From NCBI GenBank assembly GCA_021772515.1, contig JAJFLU010000037.1, positions 1 to 64,000 on the forward strand: a stretch of DNA of 64,000 nucleotides, written 5' to 3'. Positions 29,163-37,097 of the stretch are shown here, one piece after another; positions within the stretch are counted from its first letter, which is position 1, and every line of letters begins with the position of its first letter. The stretch comes from Opitutales bacterium (GTDB lineage Bacteria; Verrucomicrobiota; Verrucomicrobiia; Opitutales; UBA2987). Below the pieces are notes generated by a model that saw only the letters and a program-made list of their open reading frames with translations, made no database searches and was not told the origin of the DNA. Position numbers and translations under genes: made by a program.

Positions 29163-30077
29163 ATGTCAGAACTTTTTCCCATGAAAGCAATTAAACAGAT
29201 TTTTCCACTATTGGCAGCGGTAATTTCCCTCGGGTTGGGCGGCTGCGCCACCACGCTGACGAACCTTACGCCCCTTAACATTCCCGAAAATCCCTCGGGC
29301 ATATACACCTTCAGCGTTTCCGCCAAAATACGGCAGACCAACGCCGATATGGAGTCCATCAAAACCACCATCGTCATAAACGGCGAGGAACATAAGATGG
29401 AGTTGAGCGATATCGGCAGCGATATTTATGATTTTGATTACAAAATGCCGCGCGACCTGAATGAATTGGGCTATTATTATGTGTTCGAGTACGATTTCTA
29501 CACCGATCGCGAGCCGAGGCATTTCAAAAAGTTCAGCGATGTTTACAAGGCTCAACTCGTCAATCGCTACATCATCCAACTGGAAAGTGACCGCGCTCCG
29601 GTCGGCTCGAGTGTGGCCGTGGTGGGGAGAGGTTTTTCCGAGCACGATGTTATTCTTTTCGGAAACAATGAGGTGCCGACCGAACATGCTTCGTCAAACG
29701 CCCTGAGTTTTATCGTGCCCTCCATGGCTGCGGGGAAGGACTACCATGTTTCGCTCCGCACCGGCCAGGGGGATATCTCCATAGGCCTGTTTCGGATCGA
29801 TTCGGCCAGCATCAACGCCTTTCTCGAAAATTCGGCCATCACCAGTGGCGAACGCACCATGATGCTTTTTACAATCGGCTTTGCCGCGCCTCCGGGGGGC
29901 CTTTATGTGGAATTGACCACCGATATACCCGAGAGTATCATCATGCCCGAAGTGACGATTCCCGAGGGCGCCCGATCGGTCAATGTTCCGCTCGAGGGCG
30001 GTGTGCCGGGCCGGGGAACACTCTATGTGGATGTGCCGGGTTTCGACACCGTAGAAGTGCCCATCACCGTTTTTTAG
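29163..30077 (+). CDS. Putative lipoprotein with IPT/TIG-like domain
   Basis: 304 aa from 29163, or 298 from the Met at 29181. A signal peptide with lipobox LGLGGC places the acylated Cys at about residue 28. The mature protein looks all-beta; residues about 140-210 (SDRAPVGSSVAVVGRGFSEHDVILFGNNE) read like an IPT/TIG immunoglobulin-like fold. The end carries VTIPEGARSVNVPLEGG, like repeated invasin-type beta domains. The function is not known; the envelope location is inferred from the lipobox. Confidence 0.65.
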   Translation: MSELFPMKAIKQIFPLLAAVISLGLGGCATTLTNLTPLNIPENPSGIYTFSVSAKIRQTNADMESIKTTIVINGEEHKMELSDIGSDIYDFDYKMPRDLNELGYYYVFEYDFYTDREPRHFKKFSDVYKAQLVNRYIIQLESDRAPVGSSVAVVGRGFSEHDVILFGNNEVPTEHASSNALSFIVPSMAAGKDYHVSLRTGQGDISIGLFRIDSASINAFLENSAITSGERTMMLFTIGFAAPPGGLYVELTTDIPESIIMPEVTIPEGARSVNVPLEGGVPGRGTLYVDVPGFDTVEVPITVF

Positions 30078-31006
30078 TCGGGAATTTCCAGGTCCGCATA
30101 GACCATCCGGTGGTCCGAGGCGGCATCCATTTCAGGGGAATCGACGACAACGCCTTTTTCATTCAGAAACATCGGAAACAGGGCGGGGGAGGCCAGAATA
30201 TAGTCCACCCGCGAGTATTCCTCATTTTTGGCATAAAAATAAGTCCATACTTCCCCGCGAGAGTCATGGGCCTTGATTTCCTTGGCTAGAATGCTCTCGC
30301 CTCTTTTCTTCAGAAGTCGCAAGGCGGGGGAATTGCGGGAATCGTTCAAGTCACCGACGATCAGGTAGTGATGGTTTTCCTCGGGCGGATATTTTTTGCG
30401 GATGACATCTCTCACCGCGAGGGCTTCCCCACGTCGGCGGAGGTTGGACTCGATATCATCTGACCGCGTTTCGAGGCGGCTTTTGAGGTGCAGGTTGAAG
30501 AGTGACCAACGCAAACCACTCTCGGTTTCAAAAACCACTTCGAGCAAGCCCCTTTTGACCAACCCGCGTCCCTCGAAGTATTTGAAATCGAGTTCGGTTT
30601 CCCGAATGACCTCCCGAAAAGGCAGTTTTGAAAGCACTGCGGTATGCCTGTCGGGGTCATTTCCCACCATCAATGCGGTGTGGGGGTAGTCGAGCCCCTC
30701 GAGGCGCAGATCGCGCTGCAATTCCAGCAGAAACGGCTCGGTTCCCATTTCCTGAACCGCCAGGATATCGGCTTCGGTAGCCAAAATAACCGCCCTCAAG
30801 GCCGATTTTCTGGCTTCCGGTTTTGGGTAATCCGGCCGGTAGCCTCCTTCGACCCTGCGGTCGGCGATGAGGTAATTATCGAGATTCAAAGTGGCCACAC
30901 GTATCCGCCGACCTTCGACGTCAGTTGGGAAACCGGAAATTAAAATCAAAACGAATACCCAATACCATGCAGCCTGGAATTTGGCGGATTTTCGACCCAA
31001 TGTCAT
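30074..31006 (-). CDS. Endonuclease/exonuclease/phosphatase-family protein, exported
   Basis: 310 aa. A membrane/signal segment lies at about residues 13-28. The EEP catalytic pattern is complete: ATLNLDN near the start, AVQEMG with the metal-binding Glu, LFNLHLKS, VGDLNDS with Asp-Asn, and SDHRMV at the end. The family cuts DNA or RNA or dephosphorylates lipids; with an export signal it may be an extracellular nuclease. Its stop overlaps that of the lipoprotein gene by four bases, in convergent orientation. Confidence 0.83.
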   Translation of the reverse strand: MTLGRKSAKFQAAWYWVFVLILISGFPTDVEGRRIRVATLNLDNYLIADRRVEGGYRPDYPKPEARKSALRAVILATEADILAVQEMGTEPFLLELQRDLRLEGLDYPHTALMVGNDPDRHTAVLSKLPFREVIRETELDFKYFEGRGLVKRGLLEVVFETESGLRWSLFNLHLKSRLETRSDDIESNLRRRGEALAVRDVIRKKYPPEENHHYLIVGDLNDSRNSPALRLLKKRGESILAKEIKAHDSRGEVWTYFYAKNEEYSRVDYILASPALFPMFLNEKGVVVDSPEMDAASDHRMVYADLEIPD

Positions 31007-31030
31007 CGGCGGTGAATTCCGTTTCGGCCC

Positions 31031-32278
31031 TTAATCGCTTCCGATCGAGGCGATGGCGGCCTCGCGCTCAAGCAGGGTGGGGTGGGAATAGTAAAAAGCG
31101 CTGTAGGTGGGATGTGGGGTCAGGTTGCTGAGGTTTTTTTCATGCAGTTTACGAAGGGAGCTCACCATGGGTTTCCCGGATTTTACGGCATCACGGGCAA
31201 AAGCGTCCGCTTCGTATTCATGTTTGCGGGACCAAAAACTCATGGCCGGTTGCAGCCAGAAAGTCACCAAACCACCCAAGAGGCCAAAAAGAAGCAGGGC
31301 GGGAGCGAGACCTTGAGCGGGGGTAAACCCGAACCCTTGGTAAAACCACGGGCTCTCTGCCAGGGCTGCCAAAATGCGAAAGCTGATCAATGTCGTGACC
31401 GCCGATACGGCCAGGGTTCGGGTAATGTGGCCCAGTTTGTAATGCCCGATTTCGTGGGCCAGGACCGCCTCAAGTTCGTCCTCCTCGAGTTGCTCCATCA
31501 AGGTGTCGAAGAGCACGATACGGCGGAAATTACCGAAACCGGTAAAAAAAGCGTTCGAGTGGCCGGAGCGTTTGCTCCCATCCATGACAAGGATCGCTTT
31601 GGCTTTAAATCCAGTCTTGTCGGCCAACGCCATCAGCCGCTCACGCAAACCTCCCTCGGCCAAGGGCTCGAATTTATTGAAAAGCGGCATGATAAACATC
31701 GGATAGACCACGATCATCAACAACTGAAACGCAAAGACCACCGCAAATGCCCAAAGCCACCAGACCGGCAGCTCGACCAGCCAGAGAAGAACGCATAAAA
31801 CCGGAAACCCGAATAGCAGGGCGATAATCATGCCCTTGATATTGTCGCTGATCCAGAGCTTGAGGGTGCTTTTATTAAAACCGAATTGCTCCTCCAACCG
31901 AAACTGCTGCCACCACTCGAAGGGTATCGAGGGAAGGGAGAAAATTATGCTTATGGCGAGCAAGGCGAGGCTTTGGCCCCAGAGGCTGTTGCCGATCAGG
32001 CCGATCAATTCCCCATAGAGCCACGGGAGCAGACCGCTCATCAGTATTATGGCCAACAGCGCTGCGTCAAAATAGGTCACGAGGAACCCGAAGCGGCTTT
32101 TGGCCAGGGTATAATCGATGGTTTTGGCATAGGTTTTGGGGTCGATGAATTCCCTGAACGGCTCCGGGACCGACCCCGATGCGGCCCGCACATGGCGGCG
32201 GTTGAGAATTTCAAGCCAGGTTTCAAACCCGGTCTTGAAGACGAGCAGAATGATAAAAGCGTAAAGTAGAAGATGCAT
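31031..32278 (-). CDS. M48-family membrane zinc metallopeptidase (Ste24-like)
   Basis: 415 aa with about seven membrane segments. The zinc motif is HEIGH (His275-Glu276-His279) in LEAVLAHEIGHYKLGH, with the third ligand in EYEADAFARDA. FNKFEPL and SKRSGHSNAFFTG are conserved in the Ste24/CAAX-prenyl-protease group. Bacterial members clip membrane proteins and act in envelope quality control; the target is unknown. Confidence 0.93.
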   Translation of the reverse strand: MHLLLYAFIILLVFKTGFETWLEILNRRHVRAASGSVPEPFREFIDPKTYAKTIDYTLAKSRFGFLVTYFDAALLAIILMSGLLPWLYGELIGLIGNSLWGQSLALLAISIIFSLPSIPFEWWQQFRLEEQFGFNKSTLKLWISDNIKGMIIALLFGFPVLCVLLWLVELPVWWLWAFAVVFAFQLLMIVVYPMFIMPLFNKFEPLAEGGLRERLMALADKTGFKAKAILVMDGSKRSGHSNAFFTGFGNFRRIVLFDTLMEQLEEDELEAVLAHEIGHYKLGHITRTLAVSAVTTLISFRILAALAESPWFYQGFGFTPAQGLAPALLLFGLLGGLVTFWLQPAMSFWSRKHEYEADAFARDAVKSGKPMVSSLRKLHEKNLSNLTPHPTYSAFYYSHPTLLEREAAIASIGSD

Positions 32279-32390
32279 GGTGATTCGCTCGCGATAGGCC
32301 CCGAGGTGTCGAGAACCCGTATTCGGCGGGTAAATTAGACCTAAATTTGGCTAGACAACAATCCCAATCACGGGAACATTCAATACAATT

Positions 32391-32654
32391 ATGGCTAGCC
32401 CAAAGGATAAGGATAAAGAAAAGGCCGTCTCCTTTGAAGAGGCGCTGGAAAAACTCGAAACCATTCTCGAGTCCATGGAAAGCGGTGATATTCCGTTGGC
32501 CGATCTGGTGGCAAAGTTCGAGGAGGGCAATACCCTGCTGCGCCTTTGCCAGAAACGCCTTCAGGAGGCCGAACTAAAGATCGAAAAGCTCAAAACCGTC
32601 GATGATTCCGACGATGCGGAATTCGAAGATTTCGAACTTCGGGCCGATGATTAA
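32391..32654 (+). CDS. xseB: Exodeoxyribonuclease VII small subunit
   Basis: 87 aa. The body FEEALEKLETILESMESGDIPLADLVAKFEEGNTLLRLCQKRL matches XseB, which binds the large subunit XseA to degrade single-stranded DNA. The N-terminus is Lys-rich and the C-terminus Asp/Glu-rich, as in other members. xseA is not in the window. It is divergent from the M48 gene. Confidence 0.93.
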   Translation: MASPKDKDKEKAVSFEEALEKLETILESMESGDIPLADLVAKFEEGNTLLRLCQKRLQEAELKIEKLKTVDDSDDAEFEDFELRADD

Positions 32655-32663
32655 TTTCCGGCT

Positions 32664-33548
32664 TCAGTTGACCGACTCTTGCTGATTGAGCGTCGCAAAA
32701 AACGCCTCCCAATCCCTGTCGGGCAAGGTTTCGGGCGAAAAGAAATTCTCGGGAAAATCAATATTTGGCCGAATCCCCGTGATAACATAGGTCTCCGAAA
32801 GATTCCGCAGGTGGTGGGTCATTTCGATCCGGGAGGCCTGTTTCGGACTGGTTTGAGTCGGCCCGACAACCTGGAAGTCCATCATGCGCGCGGTCTTCAA
32901 GAGCCGCCCTTGTTGGTTTAAGAAATTTACCTTGAGTACCACATTTTCCTCCTTGCTGACCCAAAACCGACGCTCTCCATAGCCGCTGATCTGCCGTCGG
33001 GCATCCGTAGCAGGTTTGGCGGTGACTTGGTAGCATTCAACACCGTCGAGTTCTCCATCGCCCAGGCGCGCATATGTCTCGGAGTCTTTTGTCTCGTATA
33101 GAAAATCCATGTAGGACCAGTTCATGGTCAGCAGGTAATTTTGTAAAAGCCTCCCCGTGATCGCCTCCGGTTTTGCCAATCCTGGCCGGTGCAGAAACAC
33201 CCCATCCGCGCGATTTACCCCCTGATTCACCAGGAGCGAGATGCCCGCCCATTCAGCGGGCTCGGTAATATGGAGAATCATTTTCGACTCCTCGGGCCCC
33301 ATGTCGAAAAACATGACCGCCTTTCCGGATAATACCTCCCCCTTCGCGTTGATCGAGACCATCGAGTAGTAGAGCGCACCGGAGGTTTTTTTCGCCACCA
33401 CCTGAACCTCCTCAAAAACTTCCCAGCCAGTCTTCAGCCGAACCGACCGAAACCCCACCAAAACGGCACCCACAAGGATCAACAATCCAGCCACCGCCAA
33501 AATCTTTCCAAAGCTCAATCTTCTCACGCTCATTTTTCTATCAGGCAT
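32664..33548 (-). CDS. LolA-like outer-membrane lipoprotein-sorting family protein
   Basis: 294 aa from the Met at 33548; the frame stays open to 33647 but the extra 33 residues contain no domain. An N-terminal membrane anchor (about residues 14-31) is followed by a LolA-like beta-fold: GKAVMFFDMGPEESKMILHI, NRADGVFLHRPGL, ELDGVECYQVTAKP and RRFWVSKEENVVLKVNFLN. The family ('outer membrane lipoprotein-sorting protein') shares the lipid-binding fold of LolA, but most such genes have no known cargo. Confidence 0.75.
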   Translation of the reverse strand: MPDRKMSVRRLSFGKILAVAGLLILVGAVLVGFRSVRLKTGWEVFEEVQVVAKKTSGALYYSMVSINAKGEVLSGKAVMFFDMGPEESKMILHITEPAEWAGISLLVNQGVNRADGVFLHRPGLAKPEAITGRLLQNYLLTMNWSYMDFLYETKDSETYARLGDGELDGVECYQVTAKPATDARRQISGYGERRFWVSKEENVVLKVNFLNQQGRLLKTARMMDFQVVGPTQTSPKQASRIEMTHHLRNLSETYVITGIRPNIDFPENFFSPETLPDRDWEAFFATLNQQESVN

Positions 33549-33653
33549 TAAATATACTACAAATATCCGAATTAGGAAAGAAAAGGATTTCCCCCGCGAG
33601 CCGAAACGGCGGGAATTTATCCAAAAACAAATCCTCGCACTAATCACCCGCCG

Positions 33654-33721
33654 CTATATAGAATTCGTCTAAGACTAAAGGTTCCAATATCAAAAAGATA
33701 AACATGGCGTCTTTTGAGTTC
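33654..33721 (+). repeat. Boundary repeat A, upstream of the AlkZ-related gene
   Basis: About 68 bases that recur as repeat C at 35136-35202 (roughly 59 of 68 aligned positions alike by eye) and, shortened, as B at 34293-34347. It includes AAAAAGATAAACATGG then TCTTTTGAGTTC, giving a short frame (Met-Ala-Ser-Phe-Glu-Phe-Ala, stop) that ends six bases before the AlkZ-related ATG. An AAGAC / GTCTT pair could form the base of a hairpin. Confidence 0.7.
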
Positions 33722-33732
33722 GCTTGAGTGCA

Positions 33733-34287
33733 ATGAAGATCAATACTATAGAAGAAGCACGCAGATTCGTGTTACAGGAGCGTATCTGCACCGTGTTTTC
33801 AGGGAAGTCCAAGAGCCTGAAATCCTTGTGGGATGCAGTTGACCTTCCTGAGAAGCAACCGGGCGAAAAAGGCTGGGGACAGAAAATCAGCGCGGTTTGG
33901 GATTGGAAAAATCGGCTTCCAGCAACTTATCCCGATGAAATCTTCTACGGAAAGATTAAAGGCGGCACTGTGGCCCTAATGACGACCGACTATCTCGGAG
34001 ACCACCATTACCCCGAATACCACAAGGATATTGGCGCCTGTCGCTGGCTTTCCCAACAGATTCATGAACTTATTCGCCTGGATCTTTACGAGACGCCCGC
34101 ATTGCGGCGGGACAGCATTGCAAGATTCAGCTGTACGAAAAGCCAATTTGATACGGCATTGAAAGAACTTCAGATCACCTTAAACATAGTCCGTTCAAAC
34201 GACATCGAGGTAGAAAAAGATACCTGGCTGCCTCTTCAGGAAATCTACCCCGAGATCTACAACCAAAATCACAAGCCGCCAGATTGA
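33733..34287 (+). CDS. AlkZ-related protein
   Basis: 184 aa from the ATG at 33733. The product has the phrases LWDAVDLPEKQPGEKGWGQKISAVWDWK, LPATYPDEIFYGKIKGG and a C-terminal winged-helix-like half (LARRDSIARFSCTKSQFDTALKELQITLNI is similar). I recognise this as a member of a short family annotated as AlkZ-related, that is, related to YcaQ/AlkZ DNA glycosylases, but lacking most of the full-length enzyme. A base-excision role is unproven. The gene lies between boundary repeats A and B, in a region of lower G+C than the chromosome. Confidence 0.6.
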   Translation: MKINTIEEARRFVLQERICTVFSGKSKSLKSLWDAVDLPEKQPGEKGWGQKISAVWDWKNRLPATYPDEIFYGKIKGGTVALMTTDYLGDHHYPEYHKDIGACRWLSQQIHELIRLDLYETPALRRDSIARFSCTKSQFDTALKELQITLNIVRSNDIEVEKDTWLPLQEIYPEIYNQNHKPPD

Positions 34288-34292
34288 GGGAG

Positions 34293-34347
34293 TAGAAGAC
34301 TTAGGAGTCTAATATCTAAAAGACGAAGATGTTCCTCTTTTGAGTTC
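34293..34347 (+). repeat. Boundary repeat B
   Basis: A shorter, more diverged version of A and C. It keeps TAGAA at the left, an A-rich centre (TAAAAGACGAAGATG) and TCTTTTGAGTTC at the right. It lies between the AlkZ-related gene and the next gene, in the same orientation as A and C. Confidence 0.6.
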
Positions 34348-34393
34348 TTAAAAGTTGGCATTCCATTGTCTATGGATGTGCCCTCACTTCTTG

Positions 34394-35032
34394 TTATGTC
34401 TTCAGTCTCTTCCTCGCTATTTCAATTCGCTTTTGATCAACATCAGACATTCTCCCTTCTAAATACTTTGAGTAATCAAGGACAATATCATAATTTCCTT
34501 TTCTCAATTCCGACCCTATTTCAGTTCTCAAGATATCTATCTGTTCCTTGATCAATCGACCTTTCTTTGCATCAAACAATACACGATTAATGTCATAGTA
34601 ATCAAGGTTTGACGGAGAGCTCGGATCATACTCAGTATCTTTTAGATATTCGACTGGAATACGGTAGGGGCGGCCAAGGTCTTGCTCCAAATCATGAAAA
34701 GCGACCTTGACGCCAATAATGTTGTAACCTATGCGAGCGACAAAAACTGGATAGATATTGTCGTCAACAGTGATTGTCAGACATTTAGCAAAGCTACCAT
34801 CAGCGGCCTTCAAAAAAAGGCCAAATACACCGAAGTCAATTGGCAGCAACCCCATGAACTTATACTCAAAAGATCGAGAAGAATTAGATTTCAGCTCAAA
34901 AAGTAAAGGCACTCTTGAGCTTTTGTAAAAAAGCGCGATCAATTTTACATAAAAAAGTTCCTTTGAGGCAATCGACTTCGACTCGTTCACCCGACGGCTT
35001 TCCGCTTGTACAGTCGGATAGGATAATTCCAT
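34394..35032 (-). CDS. Unknown protein, 212 aa
   Basis: A single well-formed reading frame of A+T-richer composition than its surroundings, read opposite to the boundary repeats. The product has no signal peptide or membrane segment. Its middle (LLPIDFGVFGLFLKAADGSFAKCLTITVDD) looks beta-rich and its C-terminus (about residues 160-212) is a charged helix. I do not recognise a family. It lies between boundary repeats B and C. Confidence 0.6.
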   Translation of the reverse strand: MELSYPTVQAESRRVNESKSIASKELFYVKLIALFYKSSRVPLLFELKSNSSRSFEYKFMGLLPIDFGVFGLFLKAADGSFAKCLTITVDDNIYPVFVARIGYNIIGVKVAFHDLEQDLGRPYRIPVEYLKDTEYDPSSPSNLDYYDINRVLFDAKKGRLIKEQIDILRTEIGSELRKGNYDIVLDYSKYLEGRMSDVDQKRIEIARKRLKT

Positions 35033-35135
35033 GCCTAATATCTACTATACTCATCGCCTTTAGAATGGGTTCTTCTTAAATATTGTGTTTCTTCGTAAAT
35101 TATTGTGGGAACATCACAGGTGTCCACGTACCAAG

Positions 35136-35202
35136 CCATATAGAATGCCTCAAGACTAAGGGGGCCAATAACAAAAAGATAAACATGGCTTCTTTTGAGT
35201 TC
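35136..35202 (+). repeat. Boundary repeat C
   Basis: Nearly the same as A, including ACAAAAAGATAAACATGG and TCTTTTGAGTTC. Here the short frame reads Met-Ala-Ser-Phe-Glu-Phe-Tyr-Gly, stop, and its stop overlaps the ATG of a 36-codon frame at 35204. Confidence 0.7.
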
Positions 35203-35203
35203 T

Positions 35204-35314
35204 ATGGATAAAATCGCCCCAGAAGCCATTCCCGATGGCAATGTAAACGCATTATTGAAAAGGGCGGTTGATTACTGTTATATGGACGGGATTGTTTGGA
35301 CAACTTTGACGTAG
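35204..35314 (+). CDS. Possible mini-ORF, 36 aa, downstream of repeat C
   Basis: An ATG inside the end of the repeat's short frame (ATGGATAA) opens a 36-codon frame (begins MDKIAPEAIPDGNVNALLKR). It might be a cut-down cassette gene. No domain is seen. The following 35315-35574 holds no gene that I can support. Confidence 0.25.
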   Translation: MDKIAPEAIPDGNVNALLKRAVDYCYMDGIVWTTLT

Positions 35315-35574
35315 GATTAGGGTGGAAATCGTATTCAGGCATAATGAATATTTATTGTCTTTTCACGGTAGCCGGGCATGTAGATTCCCGCTAACGTTAA
35401 TGCCGATTGAAGGAATTTGTTCCAATTTCATGGCCACGTTGAGGGGCCAATTTATGCCCCGTCGATTTCCAACTGGCACCGCGTTTGAGCAAACGCTACA
35501 TTCGGAGATAACCTTATCATTCTTCTTCAGATTTAGTATAATACCGCTGTAAAAAGAATAATGAGAGACAAAAA

Positions 35575-35601
35575 ATCCTGTAAGTTATTGGTTTACAGGA
35601 T
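35575..35601 (-). terminator. Intrinsic terminator, ancestral terminator of tRNA-Asp
   Basis: A perfect 9-bp stem (ATCCTGTAA / TTACAGGAT) with a 9-base loop. Read on the minus strand it is followed directly by TTTTTTG (complement of 35568-35574), a textbook Rho-independent terminator. It lies three bases outside the left direct repeat of the islet, so before integration it would have stood just downstream of tRNA-Asp. Confidence 0.75.
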
Positions 35602-35604
35602 ATT

Positions 35605-35635
35605 AAGAAAGTGGCGGGATAGACGGGACTTGAAC
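35605..35635 (+). repeat. Left attachment repeat (remnant tRNA-Asp 3' end)
   Basis: Identical over 31 bases to 39003-39033: AAGAAAGTGGCGGGATAGAC then GGGACTTGAAC in both places. After that base the sequences part (GCGC here, CCGC at the tRNA). The intact tRNA is at the other end, so this is the copy left at the distal edge of the insert. Confidence 0.88.
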
Positions 35636-35645
35636 GCGCTTGCAT

Positions 35646-35714
35646 ACTTTCCAAGGCGTTCAAAGTGATAACAATCAAAGATTTATCTGCTCGAAGCAGT
35701 AAATCTTGGAAAGT
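35646..35714. repeat. Nested inverted repeats beside the left attachment repeat
   Basis: Outer arms ACTTTCCAAG (35646-35655) and CTTGGAAAGT (35705-35714) are exact complements, ten bases. Inside lies a hairpin of 8 + 5 bp with one bulged T (35678-35707; arms AAGATTTA-CTGCT and AGCAG-TAAATCTT). They directly precede the first plus-strand gene, so they could be integrase/excisionase sites, a regulator site or part of an origin. Confidence 0.6.
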
Positions 35715-35724
35715 CTAACGAATA

Positions 35725-35991
35725 ATGCCTAAAAAAGAAAATGCAGTAGAAGCGTTCCTTATGGCGGCCCGTGATGAATTGATGACGGTCGATGCCGAGG
35801 AAACGCTGGACAGAAAAATCAAAAGACTATGGATGTCGCTTGACCATCTGATCGAAGCGATGGATTCAATGCGGACAGAAATTGACTGCCTCGAATTCAT
35901 CAACCGTTCACTAAAAATCGACGGTTACAGGCACCCTGAGACGGAGGAAGAATTAAACCGTTTTGAAACTATCACGGGGGCGCGGCCATGA
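35725..35991 (+). CDS. Islet small protein 1, unknown
   Basis: 88 aa, mostly helical and acidic (EAFLMAARDELMTVDAEETLDRKIKRLWMSL...). No family recognised. The ATG at 35725 lies shortly after the hairpin block. Its stop overlaps the next gene's start by four bases (ATGA), so it heads a three-gene unit. Confidence 0.55.
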   Translation: MPKKENAVEAFLMAARDELMTVDAEETLDRKIKRLWMSLDHLIEAMDSMRTEIDCLEFINRSLKIDGYRHPETEEELNRFETITGARP

Positions 35992-36251
35992 TGTCGCGAT
36001 CAACGAAAGAGCGGTTAGGAAAACGCATTGAGTATAGCCGTGAAATAGTCCAGCAAGGCAATTTCGATAAGACTATTCCACAGTTAAGGCAAACGCATTG
36101 CATGGCTATGAATGAAATTATCGGTTGCATAATCACACTCATCGGGAGTCAACCGGAGAAACCGACCTCTGTGCAATGTCTGGAAGCTCAAATAGGACTC
36201 ATGCACGGGAGAATTCAGGAATTAGAAAGGCGCGACGATGTCAACCCATAG
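35988..36251 (+). CDS. Islet small protein 2, unknown
   Basis: 87 aa; basic at the N-terminus, helical, ending in a coiled-coil-like stretch (LEAQIGLMHGRIQELERRDD). No family recognised. Overlaps both the gene before (four bases) and the gene after (14 bases). Confidence 0.5.
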   Translation: MMSRSTKERLGKRIEYSREIVQQGNFDKTIPQLRQTHCMAMNEIIGCIITLIGSQPEKPTSVQCLEAQIGLMHGRIQELERRDDVNP

Positions 36252-36507
36252 CCACTCGGTCGAATCCCTCACGCGCTTGCGCCGGTCACAGGAATTATCA
36301 CGCGGTGCAGGGCGCGTCGCTCACAAAAACGGAATGCCGTGGTGGACAGCTTGGGCATGGTCATGCAATCAGTCTGGGACAACCGATCTGCCGGTCATCA
36401 AATCACTGGCGCGTGAATTCCTCATCGGATGGCGTGCCGAATACCTCAAAGCCAACGAAAACAAAGAACCGGAAGCGGTCACTGCGCAAATCGGCGAGCT
36501 TATCTGA
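36238..36507 (+). CDS. Islet small protein 3, unknown
   Basis: 89 aa. The middle is unusual, with a Trp-rich stretch (MPWWTAWAWSCN) followed by a helical part (LPVIKSLAREFLIGWRAEYLKANEN). No signal peptide or membrane segment is evident. Its stop faces the stop of the minus-strand gene four bases on. Confidence 0.5.
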   Translation: MSTHSHSVESLTRLRRSQELSRGAGRVAHKNGMPWWTAWAWSCNQSGTTDLPVIKSLAREFLIGWRAEYLKANENKEPEAVTAQIGELI

Positions 36508-36511
36508 AAAA

Positions 36512-36820
36512 CTAACTTTTCAGATAGCGGACAAAATTCGCCAAAGCCTCCGTCCCTTCATCTCTGAGCGCATAAATCATCTGCTTGACAACAAAAGATT
36601 CCTCCTCACTTAAAATTAGAGTAATCCGTTTCGGTTTCCTCGATGGCCGCCGATGGTGCGAGCCTAGAAGTCTAGCCGCTTCCCTTTTCTCAGCAGGCGT
36701 CGGGCCAGCAATGCGGAGGATTCGGGAAGCGGCGCGGCGTTCCTCCTGAGTTCCTTCCGGGGGAAGTTCTCTCCCTCGAATATCCGACGAACGCAAACTT
36801 CCAACGCTATCAACGCTCAC
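36512..36820 (-). CDS. Islet small protein 4, possible ribbon-helix-helix DNA-binding protein
   Basis: 102 aa. The first half is charged; the second half runs RRPSRKPKRITLILSEEESFVVKQM then IYALRDEGTEALANFVRY. A strand R-I-T-L-I-L followed by two helices resembles ribbon-helix-helix regulators, but the match is loose. It overlaps the gene upstream (36817-37041) by four bases. Confidence 0.5.
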   Translation of the reverse strand: MSVDSVGSLRSSDIRGRELPPEGTQEERRAASRILRIAGPTPAEKREAARLLGSHHRRPSRKPKRITLILSEEESFVVKQMIYALRDEGTEALANFVRYLKS

Positions 36821-37041
36821 AACCCGCGCCTTTCCCGCTCCAAATATATGTGATGATTCGCAATCTCGATCTCTGTCTCATCGAGCGACGCGATCCACTC
36901 AAGGACTGTAAAAAACGGCGGTATCGAGATGCGCCCAAGGTCAAGACCAGTCCGTGCCGCGATAGCGAGCACGTCCAATTCCGCGTCACTCAACGCAACC
37001 AACGAATTGCCGCTAATGTGCCAGACTCCGGGAATGTCCAT
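36817..37041 (-). CDS. Islet small protein 5, unknown
   Basis: 74 aa, acidic, with two or three short helices (ALSDAELDVLAIAARTGLDLG, FFTVLEWIASLDETEIEIANHHIYLE). No family recognised. It lies 57 bases downstream of the integrase stop on the same strand and is coupled by a four-base overlap to the next gene. Confidence 0.5.
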   Translation of the reverse strand: MDIPGVWHISGNSLVALSDAELDVLAIAARTGLDLGRISIPPFFTVLEWIASLDETEIEIANHHIYLERERRGL

Positions 37042-37097
37042 CCGTTCACTATACCATGCCCGTCAATCTCCGCTTCAAACCCGGAAAATTTTTCCTA

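Noticed and set aside
33654-35202. Integron attC sites
   Set aside because: The consensus ends of attC are not present and no integron integrase is seen; kept as boundary repeats of unknown type.
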